This document shows positions 12,460 to 18,894 of a stretch of 18,894 nucleotides of DNA, one piece after another (position 1 is the first letter of the stretch; each line of letters begins with the position of its first letter). A program made the position numbers and the translations under genes. The notes below the pieces were generated by a model. The model was not told the origin of the DNA and did not search any database. It saw nothing but the letters and a program-made list of their open reading frames with translations. The DNA is from JBCBTD01 sp039818825 (GTDB lineage: Bacteria > Pseudomonadota > Alphaproteobacteria > Geminicoccales > Geminicoccaceae), in assembly GCA_039818825.1 (NCBI GenBank), contig JBCBTD010000073.1:1-18894 (forward strand), given 5' to 3'.

Positions 12460-14178
12460 TCAGTCGGGCTGGCGCCCGCTCGACGCGGGTGGCTGCAAGA
12501 ACCTGAAGTCGCATCCCGCGTGCGCCTGTGTCACCTGTTCGGCGTAAAGCTTTGAGTATCCACGGTCCGGCGCCTTGGCAAGCGCCGGCAACATGGCGCG
12601 GCGTCGGTCGAGTTCGGCGTCGTCGACCAGGAGGTCGAGCCGCCCACCGCTCACGCTCAAGCGGACGTGATCGCCCGTGCGCACCAACGCGAGTGGTCCA
12701 CCCGACGCCGCGTCGGGCGCGACGTGCAGGACGATCGCGCCGTAGGCGGTTCCGCTCATCCGCGCGTCCGAGATCCGCAGCATGTCCTTCACGCCCCGGC
12801 GGGCGAGCTTCTTGGGGATCGGCAGATAGCCGGCTTCTGGCATCGCCGCCTCGCTCAGCGGTCCGGCGTGCTGCAGGACGAGCACGTCGTCGGCGTTCAC
12901 GTCGAGGTCGTCGTCGTCGATCCGCTGGGCCAGGTCGGCCAGCGAGCTGAAAACGACGGCGCGACCAGTATGCTCCAAGAGACGCGGATCGGCCGCGGAT
13001 CGCTTGACGATTGCACCGGAAGGCGCGAGCGAGCCGAACACGGCGGCGAGTCCACCCACCGGATCGACAGGATCAGCGGTGCTGCGAACCACCGCCCGAT
13101 CGACGTAGCCATCGGCTTCGGCTCGCAACCGCTCGCCGAGCGTCTCGCCGGTGACGGCGATCGTCCGTCGGTCGAGCTGAGGGGACAGCTCCCGCAAGAC
13201 TGCTCCGAGGCCGCCGCCGCGAAAGAAGTCTTCCATGTAGTGGCCACCGGTCGGCTTGAGGTCGACCAGTACCGGCGTCTCGGCGCTGAGCTCGTTCAGC
13301 CGCTCGAGCGTGACGGGAACGCCGGCTCGGCCGGCGATGGCGGTCAGGTGCAGGACGGCGTTGGTCGATCCGCCGATCGCCAGCAACACGCGGAGCGCGT
13401 TGTCGACACTCGCCGCAGTGACCAACCGGCTGGGGCGGCGGTCATCAAGACCGGCGATGGCGACGGCGAGCGCGCCGGAAGCCTCGGCCGCGCGCAGCCG
13501 ATCGGCATGGACCGCCGGGATCGCCGCAGAGCCCGGTAGTGCGAAGCCGAGCGTCTCGGCGAGGCAGGCCATGGTCGACGCCGTGCCCATGACCGCACAG
13601 GTTCCGGCGGTCACCGCGAGGTTGGCCTCGACCCTGTCGATCTCGACCCGATCGATCTCGCCTGCGCGAAAGCGCCCCCAGAACCGCCGACAGTCGGTGC
13701 AGGCACCGATCCGGTCGCCGTCGAGCGATCCGGTGAGCATCGGCCCTGCCACGAGCATGACCGCGGGCTTGTCGGCCGAGACCGCCCCCATCAGCTGCGC
13801 CGGCACGGTCTTGTCGCAGCCACCCATCAACACGACCGCGTCCATTGGCTGCGCGCGGATCATCTCCTCGGTGTCCATCGACATCAGGTTGCGGAACTTC
13901 AGCGTGGTCGGACTGGCGAAGCTCTCGCCGAGCGAAATCGTCGGAAAGTCCAAAGGCAACCCGCCCGCCGCCAGGACGCCGCGCTTCACGGCCTCGAGCA
14001 ACTCCGGGAAATGACGATGACATGGATTGAACCCGGACGCTGTCGATTGGATGCCGACGACCGGCTTCTCCAGCATCGCCCGTGAATAGCCCGACGCGAA
14101 CGCGAACGACCGCCGCAGATAGGCCGCGAAATCGGCATCGCCGTATTGGACCAATCCGCCCTTCAAGCCTGCGGCCAT
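12460..14178 (-). CDS. IlvD/Edd-family dehydratase, probably a sugar-acid dehydratase
   Basis: The 572-residue enzyme has the three Fe-S cysteines of the family at Cys53 (FNPCHRHF), Cys121 (GGCDKTVPAQLMGA) and Cys194 (AGTCAVMGTASTMACLAE). Their spacing of 68 and 73 residues equals that of characterised [2Fe-2S] pentonate dehydratases. PISLGES, GGSTNAVLHL and DARMSGTAYG are also present. The family removes water from 2,3-dihydroxy acids to give 2-keto acids. The neighbours are not branched-chain amino acid genes, and FNPCHRHF differs from the usual biosynthetic IlvD sequence, so I favour a sugar acid such as an aldonate; this is uncertain. ATG 14178 is preceded by GGGGAGAG at 5 nt; a GTG two codons upstream is less likely. 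A short internal duplication, EIDRV-EIDRV, sits just before the third Cys region. Confidence 0.85.
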   Translation of the reverse strand: MAAGLKGGLVQYGDADFAAYLRRSFAFASGYSRAMLEKPVVGIQSTASGFNPCHRHFPELLEAVKRGVLAAGGLPLDFPTISLGESFASPTTLKFRNLMSMDTEEMIRAQPMDAVVLMGGCDKTVPAQLMGAVSADKPAVMLVAGPMLTGSLDGDRIGACTDCRRFWGRFRAGEIDRVEIDRVEANLAVTAGTCAVMGTASTMACLAETLGFALPGSAAIPAVHADRLRAAEASGALAVAIAGLDDRRPSRLVTAASVDNALRVLLAIGGSTNAVLHLTAIAGRAGVPVTLERLNELSAETPVLVDLKPTGGHYMEDFFRGGGLGAVLRELSPQLDRRTIAVTGETLGERLRAEADGYVDRAVVRSTADPVDPVGGLAAVFGSLAPSGAIVKRSAADPRLLEHTGRAVVFSSLADLAQRIDDDDLDVNADDVLVLQHAGPLSEAAMPEAGYLPIPKKLARRGVKDMLRISDARMSGTAYGAIVLHVAPDAASGGPLALVRTGDHVRLSVSGGRLDLLVDDAELDRRRAMLPALAKAPDRGYSKLYAEQVTQAHAGCDFRFLQPPASSGRQPD

Positions 14179-14190
14179 GACCACTCTCCC

Positions 14191-14224
14191 CGTGCCGGCG
14201 AGCGATCATCTAGGCGTGCCGGCG
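14191..14224. repeat. Direct repeat upstream of the dehydratase gene
   Basis: CGTGCCGGCG occurs at 14191-14200 and again at 14215-14224, 24 bp apart, in the 61-bp gap between the antiporter stop and the dehydratase start. The second copy also takes part in a GCCGGC-GTCAG-GCCGGC hairpin (14218-14234) that could weakly terminate antiporter transcription. The 24-bp spacing would put both sites on about the same helix face. It may be chance in GC-rich DNA. Confidence 0.35.
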
Positions 14225-14239
14225 TCAGGCCGGCGCCGC

Positions 14240-15955
14240 TCAGGCGCCCAGCGCCTTCTGCCCCAATGGATCGGCGACGTCGACATGGGGTGACTCTGCA
14301 TCTTCGCGGATCAGCCGGGCAGCCTGCAGAGCGGCATCGCGGAACGGCACCAGCACGAGATCCGCACCGGCCTCCTCCAGGTCCGCAGCAAAGGTTTCGT
14401 CGTGCGTCGTCACGGCGACCCGCCCCGGGAAGCGGGCGTCGCGAAGAGCATGTAGCAGCGCGCGGCCCGGATCGTCGTGGGTCACGCCACTGGCGTGGGC
14501 AGGGACGGCGCACACCGCCCAGGCACTGTGTTGCAACGGCAGTGTGGCAACGAACTCCGGGTCCGTCGCGTCGCCGTACACGGTCTCGATACCGGACAGC
14601 CGAGCCTGGCGGACGGCCGCCGGGTCGAAGTCAACCCCTGCCACGGCAACACCCTCGGCCTGGAGCTGACGCGCGATGGCACCGCCATAGCGGCCGAGGC
14701 CGAAGACGACGACCCGCGGCGCGTTGGCCGTAGCCGCGGGCATCTGATCTTCGCGCCATGGATTGCGCCGCTCGAAGACCCCCAAGACCGGCTCCAGCCA
14801 AGCATAGAGGCGGTGCGAGTGGACGATCATGTACGTCGACGCGGCGATGGTCACGAGGCCGACCAGCGTGACCAAGCCGAGCGTCTCGTCGCCTACGTGC
14901 CCCAGAGCCAGGGCCATCGCCATGAAGATGAGCGAGAATTCGCTGATCTGGGCGACGGTAAGGCCGGCCAGGAACCCGGTTCGGCGCCGGTAGCCCATGG
15001 CTCCCATGATGACCAAGACGATCAGAGGATTGCCGATCAGCACGAACAGCGAGAGGACGATGGCCGGGCCGACCGCATCGCCGAGCGTGCCCAGATCGAG
15101 CGCGGCCCCGAGCGCGATGAAGAAGAACAGCAGCAGGAAGTCACGCAGCGAGGCCAGCCGGGCCGCGATCGCTTCCCGGTACGGCGTCGATGCCAGCGAG
15201 ATGCCGGCCAACAGGCCGCCGAGCTCCTTGCCGAAACCGGCATAGTGCCCGATGGCCGCGAGCGCCGCAGCCCAGCCGATGGCGAACGACACCAAGAGTT
15301 CCGGCGCCTTGGACAGCCGTTCGACCAACGGGTTTGCGGCGTAGCGGACGAAAACCAGGACCGCACCCAGCATCAGCATGCCATAGCCGAGCACCGCCAC
15401 GACCCCGCCCCAGCCGGCCCCGCCTGCGCCGACACCGAGCGCCGAAAGCACGATCATGGCCACCACCACCACGACGTCCTGAACGACGAGGAAGCCGACC
15501 GCGATGCGGCCGTGGAGCGAGTCGATCTCGCGTTTGTCGGACAAGAGTTTGACGACGATGATGGTCGACGAGAACGTGAGCGCCACGGCCACGTAGAGGC
15601 TCGCAACGGGGTCCATGCCAAGACCGAGGCAGATCAGGAAGCCGAACACCGTGGTGAAGACGACCTGCCCGAGGCCGGTCAACAGCGCCACCGAGCCTAG
15701 TGATCGGACCAAGCTCAAATCGAGCTTCAAGCCGACCATGAACAACAACAGGGCGATGCCGAGCTCGGCCAACAGCTTGATGTGCTCGTCGGAACGCGCG
15801 ATGTCGAGGACCGAGGGGCCGGCGACGATACCGACCGCAATGAAGCTGACGACGAGCGGCTGGCCGAGCAGCAGGCCGCAAAAACCGATGCCGACAGCCA
15901 GCAGCAACAGCGCCGCCACCTCGTAGAACACGTAGCCGGCAATCGCTTCTGTCAT
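14240..15955 (-). CDS. Kef-type monovalent cation/proton antiporter (CPA2) with RCK domain
   Basis: The 571-residue protein has about 12 hydrophobic segments over the first 385 residues, then a cytoplasmic Rossmann domain (about 405-530) with VVVFGLGRYGGAIA and GDATDPEF, the RCK_N/TrkA-N fold that binds NAD(H) or nucleotides. In the membrane part, LAELGIALLLFMVGLKLDL, TFSSTIIVVKLL and the VGFLVVQD acidic motif are typical of CPA2 K+/H+ or Na+/H+ exchangers such as KefB/KefC. The ion cannot be told from sequence. No TrkA-C domain is evident. The start ATG 15955 is preceded by GAGGAAGG. It lies 36 bp downstream of the PEP carboxylase gene, so the two are probably cotranscribed. KefF/KefG-like partner genes are absent here. 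Confidence 0.92.
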   Translation of the reverse strand: MTEAIAGYVFYEVAALLLLAVGIGFCGLLLGQPLVVSFIAVGIVAGPSVLDIARSDEHIKLLAELGIALLLFMVGLKLDLSLVRSLGSVALLTGLGQVVFTTVFGFLICLGLGMDPVASLYVAVALTFSSTIIVVKLLSDKREIDSLHGRIAVGFLVVQDVVVVVAMIVLSALGVGAGGAGWGGVVAVLGYGMLMLGAVLVFVRYAANPLVERLSKAPELLVSFAIGWAAALAAIGHYAGFGKELGGLLAGISLASTPYREAIAARLASLRDFLLLFFFIALGAALDLGTLGDAVGPAIVLSLFVLIGNPLIVLVIMGAMGYRRRTGFLAGLTVAQISEFSLIFMAMALALGHVGDETLGLVTLVGLVTIAASTYMIVHSHRLYAWLEPVLGVFERRNPWREDQMPAATANAPRVVVFGLGRYGGAIARQLQAEGVAVAGVDFDPAAVRQARLSGIETVYGDATDPEFVATLPLQHSAWAVCAVPAHASGVTHDDPGRALLHALRDARFPGRVAVTTHDETFAADLEEAGADLVLVPFRDAALQAARLIREDAESPHVDVADPLGQKALGA

Positions 15956-15991
15956 CGCCTTCCTCGAGCCGATCGAAGTGTCGTGGTGGAC

Positions 15992-18763
15992 TCAACCGGT
16001 GGCGCCGAGGCCAGCGGCGATACCGTTCACGGTCAGCAGGAGCTGTCGCCGCAGCAACTCGCTCTGCGTGTCGTCGCCAGTCTCGTGCGCCTGGCGCCAG
16101 CGCTCCAACAGCGCGATCTGATGGGCGTGCAGGGACTCGAGCGCGCTGTGTCGGCGGTCGATCATCCGCTGGATCCGCGGTCGAGCTTCGGCGAGCGGCT
16201 TGCCGTAGATCCGCTGGAGCATGGCGCCCGTTCGCCCATGCTCGGCCAGAATCACGGCAAGGAACCGCTCGCGGACGTCGCCATCGGGGACGAGACCGGC
16301 GTAGCGCTGCATGATCACCGGCGAAGTGGTGGCGAACGCCGTCGCGATGTTCCCGATCATGTAGTGAAAAGGCGGCCAGCGACCATCGCCAGTCTTGGCT
16401 TTTGCCAGGGCGTCGAACAGCGCGGGTTCCGCCTCGGCAAGCTCCGTGAGCGCCGTGCCGAGGCCGTACCAGCCGGGCAGAACGAAGCGTGCCTGGTTCC
16501 AGGCGAACACCCAGGGGATCGCGCGCAGGTCTTCCAGCGTGCGTTTCGCCGTGCGCCGGCTCGGCCGCGAGCCGATCCCACTCTGCTCGATGACGTCGAG
16601 CGGCGTGGCGTGGGCGAAGAACGCCATGAAACCGTCGCGGTCCAGAAGATCGCGGTAGGCTGCACGGCTGGTCACCGCCAAGCGGTCCATCGCCTCGACC
16701 AAGGGCTCCGGGTCGACGTGCCCGCGGCGCGCTGTCAGCGTCCGCGCCAGTGCACCTGCCGCAAGCAGTTCCAGATGATGCGTGGCCGTCACCCGATTGG
16801 CGTACTTCTGGGCGACCGTTTCGCCCTGTTCGGTCAACCGCAGATCGCCGCCGAGCGTGCCGGGCGGGAGCGCGGCGACGAACCGGTGGGTAGGCCCTGC
16901 CCCACGACCGATCGTACCGCCACGGCCGTGGAAGAAGCGGATGCGCACGCCGTGGCGGCGGCCGATTTCGGCCAGCTGGAGCTGCGCGCGATAGAGCGAC
17001 CAGAAGCTGGCGACGAAACCGCCGTCCTTGCCGCTGTCGCTGTAGCCGATCATCACCTGCTGCACCGGCTGCGACTCGCCAGCGGCGGCCGCTTGTCGAG
17101 CCAGCGAACGGCTGACGACGGGCTCGGCGAGAAAGCGGTCGAGGCTGTCGCCGCCGCGTTCCAGGTCGTCGATGGTTTCGAACAACGGCACGACCTGCAG
17201 CGGACACCAGGCGCCATCTTCGTCGTAGCGCAGCAGGCCAGCGTCGCGTGCGAGCACGAAGACGACAAGCAGGTCGGCAGGGTTGCGCGTCATGCTGACG
17301 ATCAAGGCCCCGAGCCCATGGGTCCCCCAACGCTCGGCGTGGGCCTGGAGCACGCGATAGACGGCAAGAGTTGCATCGGCTTCGGGTCCGACCTGGGCGC
17401 CGGCGTGGGTGAACGGACGGCGCGTCGCAAGCTCGCGGCGCAACGACGTCGTCCGGCGCGGCTCGGGCCAATCGGCGTACGCGGCGGCATCGGGCTCCCC
17501 GGCCGCGGTCAGCAACTGGGCAAGCGCACGGTCATGAAAGGCACTGTTCTGGCGAACGTCGAGCGTCGCGAGATGAAATCCGAAGACCTGCAATCGGGCT
17601 ATGACCGGGTCGACGTCGCCGTATGCCAGCCGTTCGGCGCCGATGGCGACCAGCCCGTCGCGCAGCCGTCCAAGGTCCGCCACGAGTTCGCCTGCATCGG
17701 CGTAGCCACCGACCACGACGGGACCGTCCGCCGTCGGCAGCGCCGCACGCATGAGATTGACGGCCTGGCGCCAGGGCTCGCCGGGGTTGCGTTCGAGTGC
17801 CGCTGCGCCGGCGTCGCCGAGCGACGCCGCCCTTTCCTCGATCCGGCCCAGCAAGGACGCAGGCGGCGCCTGGCGCCGATCGGACAGGCTGAGGCCGGCG
17901 GCGAGGTCGTTCAACGCCTCGTCGACGAGCTTCAAGGCTTCCGCACGGAACAACGCCAGGGTGGTCGCCGTGGTGTCCGCAGTGACCAACGGGTGGCCGT
18001 CGCGATCGCCGCCGACCCAGGTACCGAAAGCGAGGCGGGGCCGCCGCGAGGGGTCGTCCAACTCGTCGGGATCCAGGCCAGCACGCCGCCAAGCGTCGAC
18101 CAGGCGCCTTTCCGCCCAAGGCAACACGGCCGGAAAGACGTTGACCATGTAGTGGATGACATTGCGGCGCTCGTCGGCGACCGTCGGCTTCTCGAGAAAC
18201 ACTTCGCCGGAGCGCCAAAGGCGCTCCAAGGACGCCCGCATGTCGGCGTTCAACGCCTCGCGCTCGCTCGGCGTCCACATCGTGTTCTCGAGGTCGACCA
18301 AACAACGGTACAACCGCCGATGGTGATCGAGCACGGTCTGCCGCTTGGCCTCGGTCGGGTGCGCGGTCAGTACCGGCTCCACCCGCAGCGCGCCGAGTGC
18401 ATCGGCGATCTCCGACGGCTGCCAGCCGGCGGCCGTCAGCTTCGCGAGCTGATTGTCCCAGGACCCGGAATCGAGGTGCAGTTCGCCCGCTGCCTCAGCG
18501 GCACGCCGGGTCTGGGCGATCGCGTTTTCCTCGGCTTGATTGAGCAGCTGAAAAGCGAGCGAGACCGCCTGAGTGCAGCGTTCGGCAAGCGCGTCCGGCC
18601 AGGGGTCGGTCGACCCGGCGAACGTGCTTCGCCACAGCTCGGGCCAAGGGAGATACGGTACGACGACGCCGTCGCCGACCGACTGCAAGACGTCGACCAG
18701 CGCCGCCATGGAAAGTGCCAACGTCTCGTCGACTTTTGGATTGGCGCCAAGGTCGTCCGCCAT
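15992..18763 (-). CDS. ppc: Phosphoenolpyruvate carboxylase
   Basis: The 923-residue enzyme converts PEP and bicarbonate to oxaloacetate, refilling the TCA cycle. Family landmarks are all found: VLTAHPTEAKRQT with catalytic His135, GGDRDGHP (251-258), MIGYSDSGKDGG with Lys579, FFHGRGGTIGRG around His612 to Arg614, LTEQGE, and IPWVFAWNQARFVLPGWYG near the effector/active-site region. Length is normal for the bacterial type. Two small deviations are visible. The usual GGDRDGNP has His257 for Asn, and the C-terminus reads GLGATG, where most members end in NTG. The start is ATG 18763, with a near-perfect AGGGAGGT Shine-Dalgarno 6 nt before it; the frame stays open to 18820 upstream but without support. 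It is the first gene of the leftward run. Confidence 0.97.
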   Translation of the reverse strand: MADDLGANPKVDETLALSMAALVDVLQSVGDGVVVPYLPWPELWRSTFAGSTDPWPDALAERCTQAVSLAFQLLNQAEENAIAQTRRAAEAAGELHLDSGSWDNQLAKLTAAGWQPSEIADALGALRVEPVLTAHPTEAKRQTVLDHHRRLYRCLVDLENTMWTPSEREALNADMRASLERLWRSGEVFLEKPTVADERRNVIHYMVNVFPAVLPWAERRLVDAWRRAGLDPDELDDPSRRPRLAFGTWVGGDRDGHPLVTADTTATTLALFRAEALKLVDEALNDLAAGLSLSDRRQAPPASLLGRIEERAASLGDAGAAALERNPGEPWRQAVNLMRAALPTADGPVVVGGYADAGELVADLGRLRDGLVAIGAERLAYGDVDPVIARLQVFGFHLATLDVRQNSAFHDRALAQLLTAAGEPDAAAYADWPEPRRTTSLRRELATRRPFTHAGAQVGPEADATLAVYRVLQAHAERWGTHGLGALIVSMTRNPADLLVVFVLARDAGLLRYDEDGAWCPLQVVPLFETIDDLERGGDSLDRFLAEPVVSRSLARQAAAAGESQPVQQVMIGYSDSGKDGGFVASFWSLYRAQLQLAEIGRRHGVRIRFFHGRGGTIGRGAGPTHRFVAALPPGTLGGDLRLTEQGETVAQKYANRVTATHHLELLAAGALARTLTARRGHVDPEPLVEAMDRLAVTSRAAYRDLLDRDGFMAFFAHATPLDVIEQSGIGSRPSRRTAKRTLEDLRAIPWVFAWNQARFVLPGWYGLGTALTELAEAEPALFDALAKAKTGDGRWPPFHYMIGNIATAFATTSPVIMQRYAGLVPDGDVRERFLAVILAEHGRTGAMLQRIYGKPLAEARPRIQRMIDRRHSALESLHAHQIALLERWRQAHETGDDTQSELLRRQLLLTVNGIAAGLGATG

Positions 18764-18769
18764 GTCCAC

Positions 18770-18777
18770 ACCTCCCT
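18770..18777 (-). promoter_or_regulatory. Shine-Dalgarno that fixes the ppc start
   Basis: On the minus strand this is AGGGAGGT, 6 nt before the ATG at 18763. It decides for this start over the longer open frame that begins at 18820. Confidence 0.8.
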
Positions 18778-18894
18778 GAACCGGCAGCACGAATGGGCTT
18801 CGGACGCCCCGAACCGGCATCCTGCATGTGGGAACACCGGCCGGAAGCGCGAGTACCAGCGGCGAACGACCTCACCCGACCAAACGCGCAGATC
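18778..18894. other. Upstream region of ppc at the window edge
   Basis: No gene on either strand is supported here. The promoter of the leftward run should lie in this stretch or beyond the window edge, but I could not identify one with confidence. Confidence 0.3.

Noticed and set aside
12460..14178. Assignment as ilvD of branched-chain amino acid synthesis.
   Set aside because: Sequence around the first Cys and the gene neighbours do not support it; the Fe-S Cys spacing is common to the whole family and does not discriminate.
15141..17471. Very long minus-strand frame (776 codons) overlapping the antiporter and PEP carboxylase genes, and similar long frames opposite the ABC and kinase genes.
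   Set aside because: These are shadows caused by few stop codons in GC-rich DNA; their translations are Arg/Pro/Ala-rich without family motifs, while the listed frames carry full catalytic motifs.

Overview
This is a GC-rich, densely packed stretch of bacterial chromosome. The gene content (MobB-like P-loop protein, FeS-type photolyase, DUF6134 protein, PEP/VPLPA-CTERM-type surface protein, bacterial PEP carboxylase) suggests an alphaproteobacterium, perhaps of the Rhodospirillales/Geminicoccus type. That placement is inference from gene content; the window holds no rRNA or tRNA.

Left part, + strand (1-5283). The 3' end of pyruvate kinase is followed by four genes, each overlapping the next by exactly 4 nt (GTGA, ATGA, GTGA): a MobB/DUF1611-like P-loop NTPase, an exporter-type ABC protein whose nucleotide-binding domain has lost its catalytic residues, a membrane sensor histidine kinase, and an OmpR-type response regulator. 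This tight block is the best candidate here for an undescribed system: a sensory cassette pairing a two-component system with an apparently ATPase-dead ABC membrane protein and a separate, intact P-loop NTPase.

Middle part (5284-8998). A 78-residue protein with three YRG motifs lies on the minus strand, divergent from a large membrane-anchored pentapeptide-repeat protein. The latter carries 33 uninterrupted ten-residue units. A 310-bp, comparatively AT-rich spacer follows, with a possible terminator, a possible promoter and a perfect 8-bp inverted repeat just before the ribosome binding site of a secreted protein ending in a PEP/VPLPA-CTERM-like sorting tail. A strong hairpin separates this gene from the convergent minus-strand genes.

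Right part, minus strand (8999-18763). Seven genes run leftward with small gaps or overlaps: PEP carboxylase, a Kef-type cation/proton antiporter with an NAD-binding RCK domain, an IlvD/Edd-family dehydratase, then a translationally coupled set of Tat-exported DUF6134 protein, iron-sulfur (6-4) photolyase of the PhrB type, short-chain dehydrogenase and NTF2/SnoaL-like protein. The photolyase set looks like a light or photo-oxidative stress module. PEP carboxylase and pyruvate kinase, both PEP-consuming, lie at opposite ends of the window.
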